A stretch of DNA of 64,000 bases from Lentzea atacamensis (lineage in GTDB: Bacteria; Actinomycetota; Actinomycetes; Mycobacteriales; Pseudonocardiaceae): assembly GCF_003269295.1 (NCBI RefSeq), contig NZ_QLTT01000005.1, forward strand, positions 1 to 64,000. The letters are read 5' to 3'. Of this stretch, positions 56,305-64,000 are shown piece after piece. Numbering within the stretch: the first letter of the stretch is position 1; each line of letters starts with the position of its first letter. Made by a program: the position numbers and the translations under genes. Below the pieces are notes generated by a model that saw nothing but the letters and a program-made list of their open reading frames with translations, ran no database searches and had not been told where the DNA came from.

Positions 56305-56316
56305 GCAAATATTTGC
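56305..56316. promoter_or_regulatory. Second palindrome upstream of the amylase-pullulanase
   Basis: GCAAATATTTGC is a perfect 12-bp palindrome about 85 nt before the start, sharing the GCAA half-site with the nearer element. It lies at the extreme 3' end of the pseudogene remnant. Confidence 0.5.
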
Positions 56317-57031
56317 GATCAGCTTCCAGTAGGTCGTGCGCTCACCGATCTGCACCGCGATGTGGCCCGCGACGGGAATCCCGCAGACTCCCGAGATCAG
56401 CTGACCGTTGACGATCGCGTCGAGCTCTGGCGGAAAGGTCCTGGGCGGGCGGCTTGGGCTGGAACGGCGGCAGTGCGGCGAACTGCGGATCAAGCCGCCC
56501 TGTGCGCACGACCTGGTGGCCCCAGGCCCGCGCGCGGGAGAGCGGGTCTCTGGGAACCGGCTGTCGAACCGCGGGTCGTCCGCCCGCGTGGAACGGCAAC
56601 CGGCCCTGCAGCTGCGGCGCGTACGGGTGCGGCATGACCCAGCGCTCGAACCCGACCTCGGGCGCGAGCACCGCCTCGCGCATGCCAGTGACCGGACCTT
56701 CCACCGCGATGAGCTGCAGCACCGCGCTGCAGGTCGCCTTCGGCACCGTGAACGAGCACAGGAACGCCTGCCCGGCCGGGCGGTTCGGCAGCGGCACTTG
56801 ATGATCCGCAGCTGTGCCGGCGAGCTGGACGACGTGCGCCTCGATGAGGTAGCCGTCCTGGCCGTGGAGCACAGCCAGGTCGTGCCTCAGCTTGGGCAGG
56901 TCGTCCAGCCCGGCGGGCAGATCGGGGACCAGGTCGTAGTAGGTCAGGTTGAGCCGGTCGCCGTTGGCGGGGTTCGACCAGTCGCTCTGGTCCTGCTGCT
57001 GGAAGCCGGTGGTGTCGAACGAGATGGGCGC
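56311..57031 (-). pseudogene. Broken gene of unknown function
   Basis: Coding-like protein can be read in two frames. The first (57031 to about 56437) begins PISFDTTGFQQQDQSDWSNP and continues through NLTYYDLVPDLPAGLDDLPK and VKATCS-like segments to FQPKPPAQDL. The second frame continues PPELDAIVNGQLISGVCGIP and VAGHIAVQIGERTTYWKLIA. Removing one A from AAA at 56434-56436 joins them as DLPPELDAIVNG. The first frame also has no start codon: GCG at 57031 stands where GTG or ATG would be expected. So a start loss plus one frameshift, or sequencing errors, best explains it. Not recognised; no signal peptide seen. It lies 21 nt after phoD. Confidence 0.65.
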
Positions 57032-57052
57032 CCACCGACCCTATTGCGATCT

Positions 57053-58561
57053 TCAGGCCGCCCTCAGCGTTTTGGACCAGAGCGCTGCTCCGGTTGCATC
57101 ACGCAGCCACACCGTGAGCTCGCGCTGGTTCGCCTCGACCTCACCGAAGTGCTGGAACCCGTCCAGCGGCGTGGTGTTGGCGGCGAGCGGCGCGTGCACG
57201 AACACCGCCTCCGGGCCGAACGTCGGGTCGAGCTTGTTCGGGCCGAACGCGCCGGAGTGCAGCGGGCCGGACACGAACTCCCAGAACGGGTCGAAGTCGC
57301 CGACGGCAGCGCGTTCCGGCGAGTAGTGGTGGGCAGCGGTGTAGTGGACGTCCGCGGTGAGCCACACGGTGTTCTTGACGCGGCGCTTCTTGAGTTCGCG
57401 CAACACCCACGCGATCTCGTGCTCGCGACCGTTGGGCGCGCCGGGCAGGCCGTTCGCGACGCCCTCGACGTCGGTGCCGTCCGGGACGGTGAGGCCGATC
57501 GGCAGGTCCGCCGCGATGATCTTCCACGTGGCCGTGCTGCGGGACAGCTCGCGGACGAGCCACTGGGCCTGCCTGGCGCCGAGGATCACGCCCGGCTGGT
57601 CCTTGGGCGAGGTGTTCTTGTCCTTGTAGGTGCGCATGTCGAGCACGAAGATCTCGACGTTGCGGCCGTAGGAGAACTTCCGGTAGACGCGTCCGTCGAC
57701 GGCGCGGTGCCGGTCGATCGGCATCCACTCGTGGAACGCCTGAAAAGCACGCTGTGCCAGCACGTCCACGCGCTTCTCGGTGTACTGCGGGAGGTCGAGG
57801 ATCTCGCCGGGGTACCAGTTGTTGGTGACCTCGTGGTCGTCCCACTGCGCGAAGATCGGCACCTGGGCGGCGAAGCGCTTGAGGTTGTCGTCGAGCAGGT
57901 TGTAGGCGAACTGGCCGCGGTACTCGTCGAGCGTCTCGGCCACTTTGGACTTCTCGGGAGTGACCACGTTGCGCCAGATCCGGCCGTCCGGGAGCGTGAC
58001 CGTCTCTTTGAGAGGGTTGTCGGAGTAGACGCTGTCGCCGCTGTGGATGAAGAAGTCGGGGCGGCGGTCGGCCATGGCCTTGAAGATCGGCATGCCGCCG
58101 ATGTCCGGGTTGATGCCCCAGCCCTGGCCCGCGACGTCACCCGACCACACGAAGCGGACCTCGTCGCGGCCGAGCGGGGCGGTGGTGAAGCTGCCGGTCA
58201 CGGGCTCGCTGCAGGTGCGGCCGTGCAGGTCCTCCGCCGTGACGCGGTAGTGGGCGGTGCGGCCGGGCAGCAGGTGGCCGACCCTGACCTGCCCGGTGCC
58301 GCCGGTCTCCGGTGTGAGCAGCGGACCGCGGATGTGGCGGGAGAAGCGGAAGTCCGCGTCGTTGGACACCTCGACGAGCATCCGGGAGGGCCGGTCCGCT
58401 CGGGTCCAGACGATGCCGCCGTCCCACGTGACGTCACCGGACTGCACACCATGAGTCAGAACCGGGCGGTCGGTCTTCGCGAGGCTGATGCCCGAGGGCA
58501 CCAGCGCCGCAGCCGTGCCGAATGCGCCTGCCTTGAACAACGTGCGACGGTCGAAGGTCAT
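57053..58561 (-). CDS. phoD: PhoD-type alkaline phosphatase, Tat-exported
   Basis: A 502-aa secreted phosphodiesterase/phosphatase. The N-terminus DRRTLFKAG fits a twin-arginine signal. It has an N-terminal Ig-like PhoD_N domain (about 33-130), then the metallophosphatase with HSGDSVYSD, FAQWDDHEVTNNW, and VWLTADVHYTAAHHY. The Ca/Fe-binding pattern of PhoD is complete. It hydrolyses phosphate esters and teichoic-type polymers under phosphate limitation. A PHO-box-like repeat is upstream. Confidence 0.93.
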   Translation of the reverse strand: MTFDRRTLFKAGAFGTAAALVPSGISLAKTDRPVLTHGVQSGDVTWDGGIVWTRADRPSRMLVEVSNDADFRFSRHIRGPLLTPETGGTGQVRVGHLLPGRTAHYRVTAEDLHGRTCSEPVTGSFTTAPLGRDEVRFVWSGDVAGQGWGINPDIGGMPIFKAMADRRPDFFIHSGDSVYSDNPLKETVTLPDGRIWRNVVTPEKSKVAETLDEYRGQFAYNLLDDNLKRFAAQVPIFAQWDDHEVTNNWYPGEILDLPQYTEKRVDVLAQRAFQAFHEWMPIDRHRAVDGRVYRKFSYGRNVEIFVLDMRTYKDKNTSPKDQPGVILGARQAQWLVRELSRSTATWKIIAADLPIGLTVPDGTDVEGVANGLPGAPNGREHEIAWVLRELKKRRVKNTVWLTADVHYTAAHHYSPERAAVGDFDPFWEFVSGPLHSGAFGPNKLDPTFGPEAVFVHAPLAANTTPLDGFQHFGEVEANQRELTVWLRDATGAALWSKTLRAA

Positions 58562-58589
58562 GCGCGGTTTCTAGTCGCCGGTTCTGTCC

Positions 58590-58611
58590 GGTGGTGAAAC
58601 CGGAAGTGAAC
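58590..58611 (-). promoter_or_regulatory. PHO-box-like direct repeat upstream of phoD
   Basis: On the minus strand GTTCACTTCCGG is followed by TTTCACCACCGG, two TTCAC-type half-sites 12 nt apart (58606-58611 and 58594-58599), about 30-50 nt before phoD. Streptomyces PhoP sites use 11-nt GTTCACC units, so this is a near match with one extra base. Confidence 0.5.
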
Positions 58612-58612
58612 T

Positions 58613-59038
58613 TCAGCAGCGCAGGTCCGTCCAGCCGGAGACGTACTTGCCGTCCGGCGTGGTCACGCTGGAGACCGCGCGGGTGCACTTGTCGAGCGTG
58701 GCCGCTCCGGCGCCCCAGAGCTCCTGCTTCATGCTGGCCTGGCCACCGCCGGCAGGCGACTCCTCGCCGTTCTCGATCACCGCGATCCAGTTCGAGACGC
58801 GATAGCGGTTGCTCTGGGCGTAGGAGTCCCAGACCCAGGTGTACGGGAAGTTCTTGCCGCAGCCGGCGAACTGCTTCACCGACGCGATGATCTTGCCCTG
58901 GTAGTAGAGGTGACCCGTGGTGCCGATCTGCTTGGCAGAGGCACAACCGGGGACGGTCTCGGCAGCGTTGGCGGTGCCGAGACCGACGGACAGCAGCGTC
59001 GCGGCCAGTGCGGCGGCGATGGCGATTGGCTTTCTCAC
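58613..59038 (-). CDS. Small secreted cysteine-containing protein
   Basis: A 141-aa protein with a signal peptide of about 25 residues (...GLGTANA). The mature part has four cysteines (C32, C60, C117, C141), implying two disulfides, and aromatic stretches KNFPYTWVWDSYAQSNRYRV. No family recognised; the pattern suggests a small extracellular binding or inhibitor protein. It ends two bases before the PHO-box-like site. Confidence 0.8.
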   Translation of the reverse strand: MRKPIAIAAALAATLLSVGLGTANAAETVPGCASAKQIGTTGHLYYQGKIIASVKQFAGCGKNFPYTWVWDSYAQSNRYRVSNWIAVIENGEESPAGGGQASMKQELWGAGAATLDKCTRAVSSVTTPDGKYVSGWTDLRC

Positions 59039-59077
59039 AGCCGCGACGCTGGTGCAGTCCGGTTAGAAAGCGGTAAA

Positions 59078-59776
59078 TCAGGTCAGGCGCTTGAGCCAGT
59101 CCGTGATGATCTGCCGCGACGCGGGCGTGGCGTGCACCCACGTCTGGTGGTTCTGGTCGGTGTACTTGACCACGAGCCAGCGGCCGTCCTCGAAGTCGAT
59201 CGTGGTGAGGAACGTCTTGGCCCGTTGCCTGCCCTCGGCGCCGCGCCGTGCCGCGTAGAGCTTCGCCGTGCCCTTGCGGGGCTGGGCGAGCAGCTGCCGC
59301 AACGAGATCGACGGCGACGCCTTGCCGGGCTGGTGCGCGTTGATCTCCGAAGCGTGCACGTTGATCGACGCGCCCTTGCCCGCCGGCACGTCCGGCAGCT
59401 GCATCGCGAGCACCTCGGGAGCGTTCTCCGGGCGGATCGGGTGCAGCTGCACGTAGCCGTTGTCGTGCACGGCGAGCACACCGTGCTGCGAGTTCGCCGC
59501 CACCACCACGGGCCGCGTCTCGCTCGGCGTGACCGCGATCCACGCCGAGTAGTCCGCGTCCGCCTTGGCGATCAGGTGCAGCGTGCTCCGGATGTCCGGG
59601 TGGTCCAACCCGACCCTGCGCAGCTCACCGATGACGTCGCGCTCGATGACCGCGCGCTCGTCGTCGGTCTGACCGGGCGAGTCGACGTGCAGCGCCGGGT
59701 GGTACTCCCCCAGCTTCTCCTGCTTCCACAGCACGTCGAACGCGAGGTCTGACAGTTGGATGGACGATCGCAGCAC
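59078..59776 (-). CDS. ESX secretion-associated EspG-family protein
   Basis: A 232-aa cytosolic chaperone-like protein. The start is a GTG (MLRSSIQLSDLAFDVLWKQE) one base after the upstream stop, with GGGGGG as SD. It has EspG signatures: LDVLW-like opening, YHPALHV, RPVVVAANSQHGVLAV and GRWLVVKYTDQNHQTWVHATPAS. EspG proteins bind PPE-type substrates and hold them soluble for type VII export. It is translationally linked to the Gly-rich WXG/PPE-like gene just before it. Confidence 0.88.
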   Translation of the reverse strand: MLRSSIQLSDLAFDVLWKQEKLGEYHPALHVDSPGQTDDERAVIERDVIGELRRVGLDHPDIRSTLHLIAKADADYSAWIAVTPSETRPVVVAANSQHGVLAVHDNGYVQLHPIRPENAPEVLAMQLPDVPAGKGASINVHASEINAHQPGKASPSISLRQLLAQPRKGTAKLYAARRGAEGRQRAKTFLTTIDFEDGRWLVVKYTDQNHQTWVHATPASRQIITDWLKRLT

Positions 59777-59777
59777 G

Positions 59778-61076
59778 TCACCCCCCGATCGTCGGCGGCG
59801 CGACCATCGGCATGTCACCGATGATCTCGTTCGTGTTCTCCTCGGACACCAGGTAGTCGGCGGACTTGTGCTCCAAGTCGTCCTCTCCCTGACCCTTCTG
59901 GCCCGGGCCGCCCATGCCGCCCATGCCGGCGGCACCAGCACGCCCCGCAGCACCGGCGGCACCACCGCGGGCGCCGGCGTTCGGCCCGGTCTCCCCCATG
60001 CCGCCGAACACACCGGCCTTGCCGCCGGGCTGCTGCGCCGACGTACCGCTGCCGGCGCCCACGCCACCGAGGCCGCCGCCACCGAACTTGCCACCGGCCC
60101 CGCCACCTCCGAACTTGCCCGCGCCGCCAGGACCTCCACCGGGCCCGCGCCCAGTGCCTGCGCCGCCGCCGGGACCACGCCCGGTGCCGGTGCCGCCGAG
60201 GCCGGGACCGACGGGCACGCCGATCGGCGGGATGCCCGTGTTCGGCGGGCGCTCGATCACGCTGCCGATGGGCGGCTTGCCGGTGAGGTCACCCTTGCCG
60301 CCACCGGTGCCACCGGTGCCGCCGGTGCCGCCGTCGCCGGAACCGGCCCAGCTGAGGTCGGTCCGGTCGCTGTTGAGGCTGCCGGGCGGGGTCCAGGTGG
60401 TGCCCTGCGGGGAGCCGGTCGTGCTCGGGAGGCCGCTCGTGTTGGTGGTGTTGCCGACCTTGCCCGTGCCGACGTTCGAGGTCTTGTCACGACCGTCGTC
60501 GCCGCCGGTGTTGGCGATCTCGACCTGCAGGTTGTCGGCCGTGACGCCGGGGAACTCCTTGGGCAGCTCACCGCGGTTGGTGTTGCTGGCGCTCTGGAAC
60601 TCGCTGTAGACCTTGCGGTTGTGCGCTTCTTCTGAGTTGTAGCTGTTGACGGCGTCCTCGGTGTCGGTGTCCCAAGGAGTCGCGTCGTCCCAGAAGTTCG
60701 TCTCCGGCTTGTTCGCCGGCATGTTCTTGAGCTGCCCCTTGTTCAGGTTGAACTGGTAGACCTGGTTGGACAGCGAGTGGTCGGCCTGCCGGAGCGCGTC
60801 CTGCATCTGGATCATGGCCTGGTTGATCGGGTTGCCGGCGGTCTGGGCGGCGTCCGCGCTCGCGCCGGTCCACGCCTCGCCCAGCGTCTCGCCGACGCGC
60901 TTGAGCCTTGCCTCGATCGCGGCGTAGCTCCGCTCCAGTTCCGCTGCCTTGTTGGCGGCGTTCTGCGCTGATCCGGTGCCTTTTCCGCCGGTCATCTGAG
61001 CGTAGATCTCATGCCCGGAGAAACCTTCGGCGCGCGTGTTGTCCTGGGTGAAGCAGCTGGGCGCGGGCCGTGTCAT
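59778..61076 (-). CDS. PPE/WXG-like type VII substrate with Gly-rich tail
   Basis: A 432-aa protein. Start ATG overlapping the lipoprotein stop (ATGA), with AGG 6 nt upstream. The helical N-terminus (1-175) includes AWTG (W69-x-G71) at a helix turn. A long Gly/Pro/Thr-rich low-complexity region follows (about 215-385), then a conserved acidic C-terminus (DYLVSEENTNEIIGDMPMVA) carrying YLVSE (408-412), a YxxxD/E type VII signal. Pseudonocardiaceae often have this architecture beside EspG. Probably exported to the envelope; function unknown. Confidence 0.8.
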   Translation of the reverse strand: MTRPAPSCFTQDNTRAEGFSGHEIYAQMTGGKGTGSAQNAANKAAELERSYAAIEARLKRVGETLGEAWTGASADAAQTAGNPINQAMIQMQDALRQADHSLSNQVYQFNLNKGQLKNMPANKPETNFWDDATPWDTDTEDAVNSYNSEEAHNRKVYSEFQSASNTNRGELPKEFPGVTADNLQVEIANTGGDDGRDKTSNVGTGKVGNTTNTSGLPSTTGSPQGTTWTPPGSLNSDRTDLSWAGSGDGGTGGTGGTGGGKGDLTGKPPIGSVIERPPNTGIPPIGVPVGPGLGGTGTGRGPGGGAGTGRGPGGGPGGAGKFGGGGAGGKFGGGGLGGVGAGSGTSAQQPGGKAGVFGGMGETGPNAGARGGAAGAAGRAGAAGMGGMGGPGQKGQGEDDLEHKSADYLVSEENTNEIIGDMPMVAPPTIGG

Positions 61077-61693
61077 TTCGCACCTGCCTTGATCGTCGTG
61101 ATGACCTGGTTCGCGAATTCGGTCGCAGCCCCGCACGGGTCCGCGAATCGGGGGCTGCCCTTCTCGGTCACGATGAGGACCAGAAGCGCCACCTCGTCGG
61201 ACAAACCGACCGACACGTCACAGTTGCCGTCGGCACGCTGGTCCACCTGCAAGTTCATGATTGCCGGGTAGCCCTGGATCGCGGGCAGCACCTCGAACGC
61301 CGCGTACGAGTCCTTGTTCTGATACATCGCGTCCAACCCCTTGCCACCTGGGATCAGGGTCGCGCTGGGCGTGATCTTGCTCGGGGCGGACGCGCCGAGC
61401 CAGATGCAGGACGCGCCTGGAGCGCCGCTGTTGACCCTGCCGGTGACGCCGGGGAGGCCGAACGCTTCGACCTGAGCCGGGGTGGCCATGCCACACGGGT
61501 TGGCTTCGAAGGCCTTCACTTCGAGCGGGTTCTTCACCTTAGGCGCACCGTTCGCGGTGGTGTCGCCTCCGCCGCTGCTGTTGCTGGTCGGCGTCGTGGC
61601 GGTGGTCGGCGTACCAGTGGTACCACCGCTGTCACCACAACCGGCCAGCAGTGCGAGGGCGGCGGTACCGGCGACGATGGTTGGGATGCGCAA
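61073..61693 (-). CDS. DUF3558 lipoprotein
   Basis: A 206-aa surface lipoprotein starting at a TTG with AAGGA 8 nt upstream. Lipobox LLAGC (Cys19), then a Thr/Ser/Gly linker and the DUF3558 domain (NPCGMATPAQVEAFGL, GASCIWLG, FADPCGAATEFANQV) with paired cysteines. DUF3558 lipoproteins recur in ESX-associated clusters of this family. Coupled to the next gene by ATGA. Confidence 0.9.
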   Translation of the reverse strand: MRIPTIVAGTAALALLAGCGDSGGTTGTPTTATTPTSNSSGGGDTTANGAPKVKNPLEVKAFEANPCGMATPAQVEAFGLPGVTGRVNSGAPGASCIWLGASAPSKITPSATLIPGGKGLDAMYQNKDSYAAFEVLPAIQGYPAIMNLQVDQRADGNCDVSVGLSDEVALLVLIVTEKGSPRFADPCGAATEFANQVITTIKAGAK

Positions 61694-61697
61694 CAGC

Positions 61698-62003
61698 TCA
61701 GTCCTTCGGCTTCAGGTTGTCTCGGTTGCCGGCTTCGGTCTGTTCGTACTGACGCAGCGTGGCCTCGAGGTTCTCGATGCGAGTCGTCAACGTGTTGCGC
61801 AGCTGCTCATTCGACTGCTGGTGCATCGCGCCCGCAGTGTTGGCCCAGTTCGCGTACACCTTGCTGGGCATGTCCAGGCCGGCGTGCTGCACTTCGGTCA
61901 GCACACGCCCGGTCGTGTGCGCCATCAGGAGGTCGTCGCGAATGGACTTGTACTCCTTGATGGCAGCGCGCAGCGTCTCGAGATCGACTTTGGTCCCGCT
62001 CAT
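61698..62003 (-). CDS. WXG100/Esx-like small protein
   Basis: A 101-aa helical protein, first gene of the cluster. Its sequence MSGTKVDLETLRAAIKEYKS is followed by a central VYANWANTAG turn (Trp53) and a long second helix ending QYEQTEAGN, with YEQTE (86-90) matching YxxxE. Size and helix-turn-helix plan fit ESX substrates, although the exact W-x-G is replaced by WAN. GGAGGG lies 9 nt before the ATG. Confidence 0.7.
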   Translation of the reverse strand: MSGTKVDLETLRAAIKEYKSIRDDLLMAHTTGRVLTEVQHAGLDMPSKVYANWANTAGAMHQQSNEQLRNTLTTRIENLEATLRQYEQTEAGNRDNLKPKD

Positions 62004-62146
62004 ACCCCAGTACCCTCCCCTGCAGTTTCGTGCGTCAGGCAGCATACCGCCGGGCCAGGGCCCTCGTCCTGACTTTCGAGCACGATCGGGTGAACGAAAC
62101 GAAGTGTCAGCCCGGCATTGCGACAAGTCCGGGTACGAAGAGCTGC

Positions 62147-62845
62147 ATGCGTCGTTCTTTGGTGCTTTTCGTCAGTGTTGCAATGCTGCTCACCGCCTGT
62201 TCCACCCCCAAGCCGGTCGCCGCTCCGAAGATCAAGCCGCCGACGCCGGCGGTGGGTGCGCAGGCGGACTGCGCCGAGGTCATGGGGATGGAGGACTCGC
62301 GGTGTCTGGGATGGACGGCACCCGAGCCGCACACGTTCTCGGACGTCCGGAGGATCAGCGACGACCAAGCGGGCACGGGCAAGGAGTTGCAGTGGGGCCC
62401 CTATTACTGGTGTGACGCGTTCAAAGAGGACGTGCTCAAAGACGTATTGGGATCAACCGACGTGGCGCGGGTCGTCACGGACAAGTTCTACTGCCAAATA
62501 GTCGTCCGAGGGCGCAAGGTGAGCGGCATTTACAACAGCCTTTCCGTCTATCTCTCGCCTTACCGGCCCGGAAACCCCGCTTACGACTGGTTCGTCGAGC
62601 CGAACCCGCTCGGCGAGGTCACCGAGTACAAGGGCAGGAAGGCCACGCGCAACGCGACGCTGAGCGGCGCGACCACTGAGCGGATCCAGTACACCGTTGA
62701 GATCCCCGGCCACGGGTCGGTGTGGAACGTCGAGCTCTGGCGCGACCAGTACGACTGGAAGGTGCCGTTCACGGCCGACCTGGCCGACGCCGAGCGACGC
62801 GTCCGGCTGGCAATCGACGCGTTGATGGCCTATGACCAGACCTGA
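62147..62845 (+). CDS. DUF3558-like lipoprotein
   Basis: A 232-aa predicted lipoprotein. Lipobox LLTAC gives Cys18 after an MRRSLVLFVSVAM signal. Cysteines at CAEVMGMEDSRCLGW, YYWCDAF and KFYCQIVV, and a C-terminal DLADAERRVRLAIDALM helix, fit the DUF3558 plan. It is divergent from the Esx-like gene and heads the rightward set with the following membrane gene. Confidence 0.8.
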   Translation: MRRSLVLFVSVAMLLTACSTPKPVAAPKIKPPTPAVGAQADCAEVMGMEDSRCLGWTAPEPHTFSDVRRISDDQAGTGKELQWGPYYWCDAFKEDVLKDVLGSTDVARVVTDKFYCQIVVRGRKVSGIYNSLSVYLSPYRPGNPAYDWFVEPNPLGEVTEYKGRKATRNATLSGATTERIQYTVEIPGHGSVWNVELWRDQYDWKVPFTADLADAERRVRLAIDALMAYDQT

Positions 62846-62863
62846 TCTGTCTAGGGTGTCCGC

Positions 62864-63844
62864 GTGCGCGCCCTCGCCTTCGGACTTGCCGCCGTCCTCG
62901 CTTTCCTGACGCTGGCCACGACGATCCGGACCACCGACGTCCTGGTCGGCTCGGTCGACGCGAAACGGATCGGTACGGCCACCGTCACCTCCTGCACGAA
63001 GCACGGACCGGTCGGGAGGTGGGGCGTCGGCACAAGCTACGGGTGCACCGCGGACGTGCGGTGGGAGGACGGGCGCACCGAGCAACGCGCGTTTCCGCCG
63101 GGGCAGCTCGCGCCCGGCGACCGGGACGTGGCGGTCTTCCAGTCGAACCGCGATCCCGGCCTCAACGACAGCGGGCGGTGGTTCCTCGCCGGGCCGCTTG
63201 CAGCGATCGCACTCGGACTGCTGACGCTGTGGATGCTCCTCCTGACCGTCCTCTCGCTCGTTCCCTCCAAGCGCGGGCGGAAGAAGCAGGACGAGCAGTG
63301 GCCGGTCACCAGGGACGAGGTGAAGGCGGCTCCGGTCACGCGGCGGGTGCGGCGGCTGCGGTTGTACGCGTGGCTCGGGCTGGTCGCGGCGGTGGCGGAA
63401 GGGCTGGCTTCGATGCCGTTCTTCGACGCGCCGCGGCGGGTTGGCGCGTTCGTGTCGCCGTGGCCCGCGTTGGAGGACGCCTGGCTCGTCGACCTGCCGT
63501 CCGGGGTGCTCGCCGGGTTCGCGGTGCTGGTCGCCGCCGTGATCGGGCTGATCGCGGAGAGCGTGCACAAGGACGCCGCGCGCATCGTCCGATATGGACA
63601 GAGCTATCTCGGCAGCAGGAAGCAGGTTCCCAGTGGTGGCGGCAGCTGGGTGCCCACGGCGTTGATCGCGGCGCTCGTGCTCGGTGCGATCGTCAAGGTC
63701 GTGCTGGCCGTGCCCGCGCACGCGCCGGTTGCCGTGTGGCTGGCCGGGAGCAGGGACGCCCTGGTGCTGCTGGCCTTGTTGATCATCACCGTCTGCACTC
63801 GACAGTCCGCAAAGGACATGGTCGGTCAACTGGTCGGCAAATAG
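62864..63844 (+). CDS. Membrane protein of unknown function (DUF6346-like)
   Basis: A 326-aa protein starting at a GTG. Hydrophobic segments lie near 3-22, 108-132, 166-186, 214-236, 264-282 and 292-312. Between the first two is an extracytoplasmic domain with paired cysteines (VTSCTKHGPVGRWGVGTSYGC). I believe it belongs to a Pseudonocardiaceae-specific group found beside ESX lipoproteins; role unknown. Confidence 0.7.
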   Translation: MRALAFGLAAVLAFLTLATTIRTTDVLVGSVDAKRIGTATVTSCTKHGPVGRWGVGTSYGCTADVRWEDGRTEQRAFPPGQLAPGDRDVAVFQSNRDPGLNDSGRWFLAGPLAAIALGLLTLWMLLLTVLSLVPSKRGRKKQDEQWPVTRDEVKAAPVTRRVRRLRLYAWLGLVAAVAEGLASMPFFDAPRRVGAFVSPWPALEDAWLVDLPSGVLAGFAVLVAAVIGLIAESVHKDAARIVRYGQSYLGSRKQVPSGGGSWVPTALIAALVLGAIVKVVLAVPAHAPVAVWLAGSRDALVLLALLIITVCTRQSAKDMVGQLVGK

Positions 63845-63880
63845 GGGAACCGAATACCGGTCGGGGCAGTCTCAGTCGGC

Positions 63881-64000
63881 ATGAGTTCTGCAGAACTGGG
63901 CGCTGGGCAGCAGCGACTCGACGAGTACATGCGCCGTGTCACCGACATCCAGCAGAAGGCCGAGGAGACGCAGGCTCAGCTCAAGGCGTTGCGCGCGAAC
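63881..64000 (+). CDS. YbaB/EbfC-like protein (partial, runs off the window)
   Basis: Only the first 40 codons are present: MSSAELGAGQQRLDEYMRRV, then TDIQQKAEETQAQLKALRAN. The amphipathic helix and Q/E-rich spacing resemble the start of actinobacterial YbaB-type nucleoid proteins, which often lie in ESX accessory clusters. Assignment is tentative because the rest is missing. Confidence 0.5.
   Translation, partial: MSSAELGAGQQRLDEYMRRVTDIQQKAEETQAQLKALRAN

Noticed and set aside
1..64000. Transposases, integrases and tRNA genes
   Set aside because: I looked for transposase, integrase and tRNA signatures across the window and found none. Apparent islands here are therefore not tied to a visible mobile element.

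Overview
The window is high-GC actinobacterial DNA, most likely from the family Pseudonocardiaceae (Lentzea/Saccharothrix/Amycolatopsis-like). This rests on gene content and order, not on a database search. The block rpsT-holA-comEC-comEA-degV-octT-gpgP-rsfS-nadD-proA, followed further on by proB-obgE-rpmA-rplU-rne-ndk, matches the order known from Mycobacterium and its relatives. DUF3558 lipoproteins and EspG/WXG-type type VII secretion genes also fit this group.

Layout. 1-424: the 5' end of a 16S rRNA gene (minus strand) with its leader and promoters. 425-3730: two tandem secreted PL6 polysaccharide lyases behind a Nudix gene. 3763-6371: a 14-bp perfect palindrome, then an overlapping three-gene unit encoding a membrane SPFH protein, a ribbon-helix-helix protein with an AT-hook-like tail, and an AAA+ ATPase. 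6487-8751: a secreted GH3 beta-glucosidase. 8878-24652: mostly housekeeping genes. These are S20, DNA polymerase III delta, an S-box (SAM-I) riboswitch in front of threonine synthase, ComEC/ComEA, DegV, the methylglucose-lipopolysaccharide genes octT and gpgP, RsfS, a cold-shock gene between rsfS and nadD, a P450, ProA, and a RecQ helicase fused to a phosphoribosyltransferase-like tail.

24653-25598 has no convincing gene. It holds six degenerate tandem repeats spaced 131-146 bp apart. 25599-33536 is an accessory island separating proA from proB: a PrsW-type intramembrane protease, a Gly-rich/Ig-repeat secreted protein, a second P450, a DUF1772 membrane protein with a divergent AraC regulator, two VOC proteins and an MHS transporter. 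33547-44741 returns to core genes: ProB, ObgE, L27, L21, RNase E/G and the TIGR03936/TIGR03960 pair, the last two separated by a divergent secreted subtilase. 44785-50776 holds a three-gene ABC exporter, a GNAT acetyltransferase, ndk, and a MarR regulator with a DHA2 drug exporter. 50825-56224 is one very large secreted amylase-pullulanase with LacI/MalR-type operators upstream. 56311-57031 is a broken gene. 57053-59038 holds a Tat-exported PhoD phosphatase behind a PHO-box-like site, and a small secreted protein. 59078-64000 is a type VII (ESX) accessory cluster running to the window end.

Taken together, the secreted hydrolases (PL6, GH3, amylase-pullulanase, PhoD, subtilase) describe a soil polymer degrader with local operators for starch, phosphate and drug response. 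The best candidates for less-described biology are the repeat array at 24.7-25.5 kb, the SPFH/RHH/AAA+ unit with its palindrome, the riboswitch whose P1 helix overlaps the thrC Shine-Dalgarno, and the ESX cluster in which both candidate substrates carry a YxxxE motif.
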